Below, one piece after another: positions 26,210 to 35,083 of a DNA stretch of 64,000 bases (positions within the stretch are counted from its first letter, which is position 1; each line of letters opens with the position of its first letter). Location of the stretch: assembly GCA_049297615.1 (NCBI GenBank), contig JBAQUQ010000374.1, positions 1 to 64,000 on the forward strand, in the 5' to 3' direction. Under the pieces are notes generated by a model. It worked only from the letters and a program-made list of their open reading frames with translations, did not search any database and was not told the origin of the DNA. The position numbers and the translations under genes are program-made. Origin of the DNA: JAEMQF01 sp049297615. Its GTDB lineage: Bacteria > Pseudomonadota > Gammaproteobacteria > Burkholderiales > Burkholderiaceae_C.

Positions 26210-26899
26210 TCATTGTCGCCGCCGCATCCAGACCAAGCAGCGCTGAGCCTCCAGACCGGGAACTTTCAAGGGTTCCACGTGAAACACCTCAGCAGTTTCC
26301 GCAATGGCGATCAGTTCACCAGCGGGGCGGCTGCCCTTCATTGCGAGCCAGACGCCCTCGCCCGTCAAGTGCGGGATCGTCATCTCCACAAAATCGGAAA
26401 GTGAGGCGAACGCGCGCGAAACAATCACGTCGAAGAGCCCCGCCTTAAGCGACTCGATCCGTGACTGTTCAGCCCGCAAATTGCCCAGTCCTAATTCAGC
26501 GGCCACCTGCCGGATGAAAGCCACCTTCTTCCCGACCTTGTCCATGCAAAGCAAAGAGGTTTGTGGAGCCGCAATCGCCAACACAACACCAGGCAGGCCG
26601 GCGCCACTTCCGACGTCGAGAATGCGTGCTTTCAGCGGCTCGCCAAGCTGGCGCCGCAGCGGCGGGAGAATCGCCAGGCAGTCGGCCAGATGCCGCGTGA
26701 GCATGTCCGATGGCTTGTTCACGGATGTGAGGTTATAGGTCGCATTCCACCGAGCCAGCAGGTCGAGGTAGGCCAGCAAAGCGTCGAGCTGCCGACTCGA
26801 CAAGGGCACGTCAAGCTCATCGGCGGTTTGCGCGAGTGCGGCGGACAGCGCGGCACTCGTGAACCGCGCCTCCAGGACAGCGGCGTTACGCCGCGGCAT
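26210..26899 (-). CDS. rsmG: 16S rRNA (guanine527-N7)-methyltransferase RsmG
   Basis: RsmG (GidB) methylates G527 of 16S rRNA using S-adenosylmethionine. The 229-aa protein contains RWNATYNLTSV, the SAM-binding ILDVGSGAGLPGVVLAIA, and the segment DVIVSRAFASL. ATG at 26899 is preferred to a TTG at 26920. It overlaps the 3' end of mnmG by 14 bases and precedes parA by 130 bases, so mnmG-rsmG-parA are probably one transcript. Confidence 0.95.
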   Translation of the reverse strand: MPRRNAAVLEARFTSAALSAALAQTADELDVPLSSRQLDALLAYLDLLARWNATYNLTSVNKPSDMLTRHLADCLAILPPLRRQLGEPLKARILDVGSGAGLPGVVLAIAAPQTSLLCMDKVGKKVAFIRQVAAELGLGNLRAEQSRIESLKAGLFDVIVSRAFASLSDFVEMTIPHLTGEGVWLAMKGSRPAGELIAIAETAEVFHVEPLKVPGLEAQRCLVWMRRRQ

Positions 26900-28883
26900 C
26901 CTGAATCGCCGACGTGGCAAAGCCCAGGCCGCCGAGCCTGAGCTTTTTCAAGTGAACCAGCAAGAGTGCTATGGCGGCGGGGGTGACTCCGGAGATACGG
27001 GACGCCTGGCCCAGCGTGTGTGGCCGCTGGGAGCTCAGTTTCTGACGCACTTCAAACGACAGTGCCACGACACGGCCGTAATCGAAGTCGGCAGGAATCG
27101 TCAATTCTGCAAGGTTGGCGGCGCGCCGTATCTCGTCCCGTTGCTTGTCGATGTAGCCGGAGTACTTGATGCCAGTCTGCACCTGCTCGATCACAGCGTC
27201 TGCCAGGGATGGCCCGAGTTCGGCGTCCAACAGGGCTCGTGCGGGTGCCGCGTCTGGCCGGGTCAGCGCGCAAATCGCTTCAATTGCGTCGAAATCGACG
27301 TTTGGACGCCGCAGCAGCTCGGCCAAGCTGTATTCGTGTTCGATCGCATTGCCCAGTACGCGCTCTGCGTCTGCTGCACCGAGCACGCTCGGATTCACCC
27401 AGGTCGATTTCAAGCGTTCGGTTTCACGTGAAACGGCGTCGCGCTTGCGACAAAAGAGGTCCCAGCGCTTGTCATCGACGAGTCCCAGGTCGCGGCCGAT
27501 AGCAGTCAGGCGAAGGTCGGCGTTGTCTTCGCGCAATTGCAACCGGTACTCTGCCCGGCTGGTGAACATGCGATAAGGTTCGGTTACACCTCTGGTGATT
27601 AGGTCGTCGACCAGCACGCCCAAGTAGGCCTGGTCCCTTCGCGGCAGCCAGGGATCACGGCCGCGCACCTGCAGAGCCGCATTGACGCCCGCGAACAAGC
27701 CCTGCGCGGCGGCCTCTTCATACCCAGTCGTGCCATTGATCTGGCCGGCGAAAAACAGGCCGTGGATATCGCGAGTCTCGAAACTGGCCGTTAATCGCCG
27801 GGGATCGAAGTAGTCGTATTCGATGGCATATCCGGGGCGCAAAAGGTGGGCGTTCTCCAACCCGATCATGGAGCGCACGGCCGCGATCTGGATGTCGAAC
27901 GGCAGCGAGGTCGAGATCCCGTTGGGGTAGACCTCGCGTGTCGTCAAGCCTTCTGGCTCGAGAAAGATCTGGTGTGCGTCCTTTTCGGCAAAACGATTCA
28001 CCTTGTCTTCGATACTCGGGCAGTAGCGCGGCCCCACGCCTTCGATCAGGCCCTGAAACATCGGGCTGCGATCGAAACCGCTGCGAATGATTGCGTGCGT
28101 CTTCGCGTTTGTGTGGGTGATCCAGCAACAAACCTGGCGTGGATGCATCGCGATGTCGCCCAGGTAGCTGAAGCAGGGAATCGCTGTCGCGCTGGGCGTG
28201 CCGTCCGCGGCGGGCATGCCGTCGCCTGGCTGTTCTTGAAGACGAGTGAAGTCGATTGAGCGACCATCAATGCGCGGCGGCGTGCCAGTTTTCAAGCGCC
28301 CTTGCGGCAGCTTCAATTCCTTGAGGCGCGCCGACAATGCCGTTGCCGGAGGGTCGCCAGCTCGGCCAGCAGAATGGCTTTGCAGGCCGACATGAATGCG
28401 CCCGTCGAGGAATGTTCCAGCAGTCAGTACCACGCAGCGGCTTCGAAAGGCAACGCCGCCCTGTGCCACCGCGCCGGCAACGTGCTCGCCTTCGAGAATC
28501 AAATCGTCGCAGGCGCCTTGAAACAACCACAAGTTTTCTTGGTTCTCAAGGCGGTGTCGAATTGCCGCCCGATACAACACGCGGTCGGCCTGCGCCCGGG
28601 TGGCGCGCACGGCCGGGCCTTTCGAGCGGTTCAGGATTCGAAACTGAATTCCTGCTTCGTCGGTTGCCAGGGCCATCGCGCCGCCCAGCGCGTCGATTTC
28701 CTTGACCAAATGGCCCTTGCCGATGCCGCCGATCGACGGGTTGCAGCTCATTTGCCCCAAGGTCTCGATGTTGTGCGTCAGCAGCAAGGTCGTCGCGCCC
28801 ATGCGTGCGCTGGCCAACGCCGCCTCGGTGCCGGCGTGACCGCCGCCGACCACAATCACATCGAATTCTTGGGGAAACCACAT
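26886..28883 (-). CDS. mnmG: tRNA uridine-5-carboxymethylaminomethyl modification enzyme MnmG
   Basis: MnmG (GidA), 665 aa, the FAD protein partner of MnmE in wobble uridine modification. The N-terminal FAD-binding motif is DVIVVGGGHAGTEAALASAR, followed by the family signature CNPSIGGIGKGHLVKEIDALG. The C-terminal helical domain for MnmE/tRNA binding is complete, including the GYIDKQRDEI segment. The start ATG directly precedes the dinucleotide fold. It heads the rsmG-parA set and diverges from the acyl-CoA ligase gene. Confidence 0.97.
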   Translation of the reverse strand: MWFPQEFDVIVVGGGHAGTEAALASARMGATTLLLTHNIETLGQMSCNPSIGGIGKGHLVKEIDALGGAMALATDEAGIQFRILNRSKGPAVRATRAQADRVLYRAAIRHRLENQENLWLFQGACDDLILEGEHVAGAVAQGGVAFRSRCVVLTAGTFLDGRIHVGLQSHSAGRAGDPPATALSARLKELKLPQGRLKTGTPPRIDGRSIDFTRLQEQPGDGMPAADGTPSATAIPCFSYLGDIAMHPRQVCCWITHTNAKTHAIIRSGFDRSPMFQGLIEGVGPRYCPSIEDKVNRFAEKDAHQIFLEPEGLTTREVYPNGISTSLPFDIQIAAVRSMIGLENAHLLRPGYAIEYDYFDPRRLTASFETRDIHGLFFAGQINGTTGYEEAAAQGLFAGVNAALQVRGRDPWLPRRDQAYLGVLVDDLITRGVTEPYRMFTSRAEYRLQLREDNADLRLTAIGRDLGLVDDKRWDLFCRKRDAVSRETERLKSTWVNPSVLGAADAERVLGNAIEHEYSLAELLRRPNVDFDAIEAICALTRPDAAPARALLDAELGPSLADAVIEQVQTGIKYSGYIDKQRDEIRRAANLAELTIPADFDYGRVVALSFEVRQKLSSQRPHTLGQASRISGVTPAAIALLLVHLKKLRLGGLGFATSAIQDAAA

Positions 28884-29053
28884 AGCGATCCCGTCTCTCG
28901 AACGAACGCGGATTGTAGGGACGGGCCGGGGTCGAATCTATTGCGTGTAGCGGTAGTGGCCCTCTTGGCGCGCGGCTTCCGATGGCCTATGGTGCGCGGC
29001 GGCCCGCGACACATCGTGCGCCCGAAGCAACATCCACTGCTATGGAGGACCAC

Positions 29054-30745
29054 ATGAGCACAACGAACATGGTATCGCCGGACCGCTTGGCGCTTCAGCG
29101 GATGTTCCATTGGGAAAAGACAGCACCCGACAAGATCGTTCTTACCCAGCCGATGGGCGCAGGCGTGTTGCGCGAATTCACTTGGGTGCAACTGTTGGGC
29201 GAAGCGCGTCGCATGGCAGCCCACCTGAAGGGCCTGGGGCACCCGCCGGGCAGCCGCATTGCACTAATCTCGAAAAATTGTACGCACTGGCTGATGGCGG
29301 ATTTCGCGATCTGGATGGCGGGACACGTGTCGGTGCCGCTGTATCCAACATTAGCAGCCTCGACGATTCGCCAGATCCTCGAACACAGTGAAGCGAAATT
29401 GCTGTTCGTCGGCAAACTCGACGGTTGGGAGGGTATGAAGCCCGGCGTTCCTACAGGCCTTCCGTGCATCGCCACGCCGCTGTCGCCCCCTAGCGACTAC
29501 GCCCAGTGGGACACCATAGTTCAAGCCACAGCGCCCCTACAGGGCGAACCCACGCGCAATGCCGACGAGCTGGCGACGATCATGTACACCTCGGGCACAA
29601 CCGGCGCGCCCAAGGGGGTCATGCACAGCTTCGGCACCTATGCGTGGTCGATCGGCTCGGCGCTCAAGCGCGTCCAACTGACGGCCGATGCGCGCATGCT
29701 TAGTTATTTGCCGCTGGCCCATGTGGCCGAGCGCACCTTGATCGAACATGGCCTGCTCGCAGTGGGCATGCACGTCTATTTCGCCGAAAGCCTCGAGACT
29801 TTTACCGCCGACCTGCAGCGCGCACGCCCGACCGCATTTTTCTCGGTCCCCCGCCTGTGGGTCAAGTTCCAACAAGGAGTGCACGGCAAGATGCCGGCAG
29901 CCAAGCTAGCGCGCCTGCTGAAGCTGCCGATCGTCCGCCGCCTCGTCCGCAAGAAGATACTCGGCGCGCTGGGCCTGGACCAGTGCAAATTTGCAGCGGG
30001 TGGTGCGGCACCCATGCCGCCTGAACTATTGGCTTGGTATGCCAATCTTGGGCTTCCGATCGTCGAGGTCTATGGCATGACGGAAAACTGCGGAATCTCC
30101 CATGCGACGCTCCCCGGCGTGCAGCGCCCGGGCACGGTGGGACTGCCCTACGAAGGCGTGCAGTGCCGTCTTGACCCGGCAAACGGTGAGATTCAGATGC
30201 AAAGTCCCGGCGTGATGCTGGGCTATTACAAAGAGCCAGAACTGTCGCGCCAAGCGCTCACCAACGATGGCTGGTTGCACACCGGCGACAAAGGTGCGCT
30301 CGACTCGGAGGGTAATCTGCGCATCACCGGGCGCGTCAAGGATCTGTTCAAGACGAGCAAGGGCAAGTATGTGGCCCCAGCGCCCATCGAAGACAAATTG
30401 GTGATGAACGGCCTGGTTGAAGCGTGTGTCGTGACCGGCGCCAACCTGGGCCAGCCTCTGGGAATCGTGATGCTCAACGCCGAGGCGGCGACACGCGCCA
30501 GAAACGCCACGGGTCGTGCGCCGATGGAGGCGAGTTTGAATCAACACTTGGCAACGCTCAATGCTCTGCTCGATCCGCACGAGAAGCTCGATTGCCTTGT
30601 CGTTGTCAGCACCGCCTGGACCGTCGACAACGGTTTCATCACGCCTACCTTCAAGGTCAAACGCAACCGAATCGAAGAGGTCTACGCGCCCTTATTCGAA
30701 GGGTGGGCGAGTGCCAGGCGTAGTGTCATCTGGCACGAAGCGTGA
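29054..30745 (+). CDS. AMP-binding long-chain acyl-CoA synthetase-like protein
   Basis: An adenylate-forming ligase of 563 aa, of the FadD15/FAA1-like long-chain acyl-CoA synthetase type, which would activate a carboxylic acid with ATP and CoA. Motifs are in order: phosphate-binding MYTSGTTGAPKGVMHSF, then VYGMTENCGISH, and the hinge GDKGALDSEGNLRITGRVKD with the Lys-rich KTSKGKYVAPAPIE. It starts at ATG 29054 with GAGG upstream; ATG 29042 is an alternative. The substrate is not determined; no neighbours point to a pathway. It converges with the DUF3568 gene. Confidence 0.85.
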   Translation: MSTTNMVSPDRLALQRMFHWEKTAPDKIVLTQPMGAGVLREFTWVQLLGEARRMAAHLKGLGHPPGSRIALISKNCTHWLMADFAIWMAGHVSVPLYPTLAASTIRQILEHSEAKLLFVGKLDGWEGMKPGVPTGLPCIATPLSPPSDYAQWDTIVQATAPLQGEPTRNADELATIMYTSGTTGAPKGVMHSFGTYAWSIGSALKRVQLTADARMLSYLPLAHVAERTLIEHGLLAVGMHVYFAESLETFTADLQRARPTAFFSVPRLWVKFQQGVHGKMPAAKLARLLKLPIVRRLVRKKILGALGLDQCKFAAGGAAPMPPELLAWYANLGLPIVEVYGMTENCGISHATLPGVQRPGTVGLPYEGVQCRLDPANGEIQMQSPGVMLGYYKEPELSRQALTNDGWLHTGDKGALDSEGNLRITGRVKDLFKTSKGKYVAPAPIEDKLVMNGLVEACVVTGANLGQPLGIVMLNAEAATRARNATGRAPMEASLNQHLATLNALLDPHEKLDCLVVVSTAWTVDNGFITPTFKVKRNRIEEVYAPLFEGWASARRSVIWHEA

Positions 30746-30770
30746 GTGGCGCCGCAACGGCTGTGCGCGC

Positions 30771-31292
30771 CTAACGCCGGATTGGCGCTGCGGCGCCCAT
30801 CGTTGAGTCGGCCAGTGACGGTGCCGGCTTGGCCGGCGCGCGTGCTCTGCGCGATTGCGCCAGTTCGGCCATCGCGAATTCCGTTTGCGCAACGATCTCC
30901 CGCGCCGTCGCGCCGTCGTAGCTGAACAAGCCGCGTTGTGCCGACGTGCTGATGCGGGTTGTCGACTCGTTCAGCGTTTCGACTTCGACTTCAACACTTC
31001 GGTCCCCCACGCTGGCCCGGATGATCTCGATGGCTTCGTTCTTTTCCGAGGATTTGAGCTTCATGCCCATCTTGCCCAAAGCGATCAAAGTCGCTTGTTT
31101 GACCTGCTCTTCGCTTGCGGTGAAGGTTCGCGAGCTGATGCTGTTGGCGGTGTGTGTCAATCCGGTCGATGCGCCGATGCCTGCTGCCGTGATGGCGATC
31201 GCCTGGCAGCCGCCGAGCAAAAGGGTAGCGGCCGCCGCCAAGGCAACTCTCCTAGCAGGGAATCTCGAGATCACACGGGTGATCAGACGCAT
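30771..31292 (-). CDS. DUF3568 family lipoprotein
   Basis: A 173-aa exported lipoprotein: a basic N-terminus, a hydrophobic stretch, and the lipobox LLLGGC at about residues 24-29. The mature region resembles the DUF3568/DUF4156-type small lipoproteins, with an alternating motif such as FTASEEQVKQATLIAL and a predicted alpha/beta fold. The C-terminal ~35 residues are Ala/Pro/Arg-rich and probably disordered. Function is unknown. It lies downstream of the asparaginase gene on the same strand, 254 bases from its stop. Confidence 0.78.
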   Translation of the reverse strand: MRLITRVISRFPARRVALAAAATLLLGGCQAIAITAAGIGASTGLTHTANSISSRTFTASEEQVKQATLIALGKMGMKLKSSEKNEAIEIIRASVGDRSVEVEVETLNESTTRISTSAQRGLFSYDGATAREIVAQTEFAMAELAQSRRARAPAKPAPSLADSTMGAAAPIRR

Positions 31293-31546
31293 GAAGGACC
31301 CCTTATTGGCAACGCCTGGCGCAAATCTAGCCGTCGCTATGCGTGGCGTCAGTGGCGCATTGCACGTCTCCAGAGCCGGTCAAGTTCGGTTACCGTGGCG
31401 GCCTCACTTGGTTGGCTCGAGTGCCCTGGGGGAGCTGGTCGCACGTCGCGCTCGCGCCACGACTTGTCACCAGAAGCGTTCGAGGTGGCACGTGGTTTAT
31501 GCAACCAGCGCCACGTCCGCGGCGACTGGATCTGACGGCCCCAGGG

Positions 31547-32584
31547 TCAGTGCAAGCGCAAACTCGTCAGTGCCGCTGCGGGGCGCAGCTGCCCGACGTC
31601 AATGCCATTCCAATTGCGCAACGTCGGACGGCACAGTGAATGCAGGATTTCAGCATCCGCGCCACTGGGCCGCAGGCTGGCTTCGAGCACCGAGGCCATC
31701 ACGACTTCGGCGGCACGCGCATTGTTGCCATCGTCGATTTTGATCGCTACCCCCAAGCCCCGGCCTGGCAGCGCAGCACAAAACACACCTTCTGCGCCAA
31801 CCTTGCAGCACACGCGCTCGCCCATTTGCTGCATGACTCGCGTGTCGAAGCGTCCCGTGCCCGCCACCATGAATGGAGCATAGGCAATTGCGCGGCGAAG
31901 GCGTTGTGCTGCTCGCGCGTGGCCCTCGCTCAAGCACACACCTGTTCCGACACGCGCAAACCCGATGGCGAGCCGGCGCAGCGCAATACCATAGGTGGGG
32001 ATCGAGCAGCCATCCATGCCGCGCGGGGCGGTGCTCGGATCGAAACCCGTCACCGTTTGCAGCGCTGCGGTGACTGAACGCATCACCGAATGTTCCGGGC
32101 TGACGTAAGCCTTCACATACTGCTTTAGGTCGACACCACCGCACTGCATGCTTGCCAGGCACAGAATTCCGCTGTGTTTACCCGAACAGTTGTTGTGCAA
32201 AGCCGTGGGCTCTCGCCCGGCTGCGGCGAGTGCGCGTGCGGCTTTGTCCAGCGAGGGCCAATGCGTGCCGCACTCCAGTGCTGTGAAGTCGAGGCCTGCC
32301 TTGGCGAGCATGCTAGCCGCCGTACGCACATGTAGTTCCTCGCCACTGTGCGAAGCACAGGCCAGCGCCAGCTCGTCGTCATTCAATCCGAGTCGTTCTG
32401 CAGCGCCACTTTCCACCAAAGGCAGGGCTTGCAGAAGCTTGACGGCTGAGCGCGGGAAGATGGGGCGATCGATATCACCCAAGCTGGCTGGCAGCGCACC
32501 GTCAGCATCAAGCACCGCAAGGGCACCACGATGACTCGATTCCAGGGACGCACCGCGCAAAACGTCAACCAGGACTGGATTCAT
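31547..32584 (-). CDS. L-asparaginase II family protein
   Basis: A 345-aa protein of the asparaginase II family (the thermolabile Rhizobium-type family, unrelated to E. coli AnsA/AnsB), hydrolysing asparagine to aspartate and ammonia. Recognisable blocks are ESSHRGALAVLDADG near the N-terminus, the SGEELHVRTAASML region, HNNCSGKHSGILCLA with the key Cys and His residues, and DGCSIPTYGI. No signal peptide is present, so it should be cytoplasmic. A DUF427 gene lies just upstream on the same strand. Confidence 0.9.
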   Translation of the reverse strand: MNPVLVDVLRGASLESSHRGALAVLDADGALPASLGDIDRPIFPRSAVKLLQALPLVESGAAERLGLNDDELALACASHSGEELHVRTAASMLAKAGLDFTALECGTHWPSLDKAARALAAAGREPTALHNNCSGKHSGILCLASMQCGGVDLKQYVKAYVSPEHSVMRSVTAALQTVTGFDPSTAPRGMDGCSIPTYGIALRRLAIGFARVGTGVCLSEGHARAAQRLRRAIAYAPFMVAGTGRFDTRVMQQMGERVCCKVGAEGVFCAALPGRGLGVAIKIDDGNNARAAEVVMASVLEASLRPSGADAEILHSLCRPTLRNWNGIDVGQLRPAAALTSLRLH

Positions 32585-32648
32585 GGCTGGAGCCGGACTT
32601 GTTGCGGCAGCCCTGCGCTGCAGTTCGGCAATCGACTCTCGCCCGGCG

Positions 32649-32930
32649 TCATTCTTCCACCTTGACGCCCTTCCAGAAAGCGACTCGACCCTTGATTTGG
32701 GCTGCGGCCTCCAAAGGCTCAGGGTAGTACCAGACCGCCTCCGGGTTCATTTCGCCGTTCACGAACAGGCTGTAGTAGTGCGCCTGGCCTTTCCAGTGGC
32801 AAGTGCTGCGGTGGTTGCTGAAGACGGTGTACTCCTGCTTCAAGCTGGCCTGAGGGAAGTAATGATTGCCCTCGACGACGATGGTGTCCTCGCTCTGCGC
32901 GACAACCACACCGTTCCAGATTGCTTTCAT
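32649..32930 (-). CDS. DUF427 domain-containing protein
   Basis: A compact 93-aa protein that is entirely one DUF427 domain. The characteristic pattern is clear: MKAIWNGVVVAQSEDTIVVE, GNHYFP, STCHWKGQAHYYS and AVWYYPEP. The fold is a small beta-barrel and the biochemical function is unknown. It sits between the NatAB-type exporter operon and the asparaginase gene on the same strand. Confidence 0.92.
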   Translation of the reverse strand: MKAIWNGVVVAQSEDTIVVEGNHYFPQASLKQEYTVFSNHRSTCHWKGQAHYYSLFVNGEMNPEAVWYYPEPLEAAAQIKGRVAFWKGVKVEE

Positions 32931-33027
32931 CGCGGCAGCTCCTTCTGGTTTGACGTGCCATTTTGAACCATGGAGAACTGCCTACAAAGCGCGCAGGCTT
33001 CCCCGACTGGAGAAGATGGCAAAGCTG

Positions 33028-34200
33028 TCATCGCAGCGCAGCACCGCGCAGACGCCGCGCCACAAACCACAGCGACACGCCGCCCAAGCCCGAACACACC
33101 GCCAGCGGAATCAACCACTGCGCTGCACTCAGGTCCTCGCCCTTGAGCACGCGCGTCATCAGCGTGTTCTGGCCGAGAGCCGGCAACCACAGGTGCCAGG
33201 GTGCCTCGCCGCCGAGGTTGAACACGCTGGCCAGGGGCAACAGCGAAAACAGAAGCACCACGAGACTGGCGTTGACCTGTGCCTCTTTGACACTCTTGCA
33301 GCGAATCGCCACCGCCATCAGGAGCGCCGAAAGCGCCGCGGCGAAAGGCAGCAGCACAACCACAAATAGCGCCGCTTCGCCCAAACCGAACTGGAACAGC
33401 GCCTGCAAGGTATCGCTGCGCAGCAGCCACTGCGCCGGCAAAAAACTGAAGCAACTCAGCACCGCGATCAGCATCGCCACGCTCGCCACCGCGCCCCATT
33501 TTCCAAGCACCAGGGCCAGCGGCTCCGCCGGGTTCATCAGCAGCGGCTCGAGAGAGCCGCGCTCGCGCTCGCCGGCAGTCGTGTCCAAGGCGGCGCTCAA
33601 CGCGCCGTACAGAACCGCCATCAAGACGAAGAACGGCAGCATACCGGTGAGTTGGGTGGCGCGCGTCTGCGTGCTAGCCAGGTCGCGCTCCTGGATCTCG
33701 AAGGGTTCGAGCAGGTCGCCCGATACACCGCGCAGCGCCAGGCTCAAGGTTGCACGCTCACGGCCGAACGCGAGCAGTAGGCGATGCACCCGGCCCGCCC
33801 CCGACTCGGCTTGTTTGTTGGCACTGTCGCTGACCAATACCAGCGCCGGCATGTCACCTCGCAGCAGCGCGGCCTCAAACCCGGCAGGCACCACGACGAC
33901 CGGGTCGCCAAGGCTCGAGTCGCGCAGCCGCGCTTCGTAATCAAGCGGCGCGTCGCGCACTACGCTGGACTGGCGTTCGAGAAAATTACGCAGCCCCGGA
34001 GCGTGCTCGATCCCAACGACCAACACCTCGCGCTTTTCGGACCTTGCTTCGAAGCTCGCCACCAGGCCGGACAGCGCAATCAGCACGAGCGGACCGAGCA
34101 ATACGCTGGACAGCAACACGACGAGCAGAGTGCGCCGGTCGCGCAAGGCGTCGACGACCTCCTTCACATACACGGCCTTCGCGGCGCCCAGAAAGCTCAT
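33028..34200 (-). CDS. ABC-2 type (NatB-like) exporter permease
   Basis: A 390-aa membrane subunit of an ABC-2 exporter. A first transmembrane segment (RRTLLVVLLSSVLLGPLVLI) is followed by a large extracytoplasmic domain of ~150 residues. Five further hydrophobic segments come after it, the pattern of NatB sodium-efflux and related permeases. A conserved TAGERERGSLEPLLMNP motif marks the family. The neighbouring ATPase gene begins upstream with 97 bases between them. The exported substrate is unknown. Confidence 0.86.
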   Translation of the reverse strand: MSFLGAAKAVYVKEVVDALRDRRTLLVVLLSSVLLGPLVLIALSGLVASFEARSEKREVLVVGIEHAPGLRNFLERQSSVVRDAPLDYEARLRDSSLGDPVVVVPAGFEAALLRGDMPALVLVSDSANKQAESGAGRVHRLLLAFGRERATLSLALRGVSGDLLEPFEIQERDLASTQTRATQLTGMLPFFVLMAVLYGALSAALDTTAGERERGSLEPLLMNPAEPLALVLGKWGAVASVAMLIAVLSCFSFLPAQWLLRSDTLQALFQFGLGEAALFVVVLLPFAAALSALLMAVAIRCKSVKEAQVNASLVVLLFSLLPLASVFNLGGEAPWHLWLPALGQNTLMTRVLKGEDLSAAQWLIPLAVCSGLGGVSLWFVARRLRGAALR

Positions 34201-34297
34201 AAGGCAAGCTTTGCGCGTTGCGCTGTCCTGCTTGCCCGGACAGCGTTTTCAGGGGCAATGCAGGAATTCCTGTGCGGCCCATCGGGGCCGTGCGGAC

Positions 34298-35083
34298 TCA
34301 TGCGGCTCCCTCGTCCTGGTACGCCAGGCGCACGAACGCTGCTTCGAAGTCGCGCTCGCCCGTGCGCTCGAGGAGCTCGGACACCGTTCCTGTCGCGACG
34401 CTGCGGCCCTGCGCCACCACGACGACGCTGTCGCACAAGCGCTCCACCTCTTGCATGATGTGTGTCGAGAAGACAATCGTCTTCGTTCCCCCCTGGGGCG
34501 AGCGCAGCCAGCGCAGCGTTTCGCGCAGGGCGCGAGTCGCCAGCACATCCAAGCCGTTGGTCGGCTCGTCCAACACCACGTTGGCGGGGTTGTGCACCAG
34601 CGCGCGTGCCAGTGCCGTCTTCAAGCGCTCTCCTTGGCTAAAGCCCTCGGTGCGCCGATCCAGCAGCGCTTGCATGTCCAGCGCGCGCGCCAGCTCCTGC
34701 GCGCGCAGTTCTGCGGCGTCGCGATCCATGCCGCGCAGTACGCCGTAGTAGACGATGTTTTCGCGTGCGCTCAGGCGCGGATAAAGGCCACGCGCGTCCG
34801 ACAGCACCCCCATGCGCGCCAGCGCCGCGTGTGGGTCGTGCAACACATCGATTCCGTCGACGCCGATGCTTCCCGCGTCGGGCCGGATCAAGCCGGCGAG
34901 CATGCGCAAAGTTGTCGTCTTGCCTGCGCCGTTAGGTCCGAGCAAGCCGGTGATGGCGCCAGGGAGCGCCTGCAGGCTGACATCGCGCACCGCGTGCACG
35001 GATTGGAAGCCACCGCGTCTGGCCTTGCGCAGAACGAACCGCGACGCGCTGAATTGCTTGGCGAGATGACGGATCGAGATCAT
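34298..35083 (-). CDS. ABC transporter ATP-binding protein (NatA-like)
   Basis: A 261-aa nucleotide-binding subunit. Walker A is GLLGPNGAGKTTTLRMLAG, the Q-loop region follows, the signature is FSQGERLKTALARAL, and Walker B is NVVLDEPTNGLD, then the switch His in VFSTHIMQE. It should form a dimer with the permease encoded next. Its ATG overlaps the hydrolase stop by four bases (ATGA), so glutaredoxin, hydrolase and exporter genes look translationally coupled. Confidence 0.93.
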   Translation of the reverse strand: MISIRHLAKQFSASRFVLRKARRGGFQSVHAVRDVSLQALPGAITGLLGPNGAGKTTTLRMLAGLIRPDAGSIGVDGIDVLHDPHAALARMGVLSDARGLYPRLSARENIVYYGVLRGMDRDAAELRAQELARALDMQALLDRRTEGFSQGERLKTALARALVHNPANVVLDEPTNGLDVLATRALRETLRWLRSPQGGTKTIVFSTHIMQEVERLCDSVVVVAQGRSVATGTVSELLERTGERDFEAAFVRLAYQDEGAA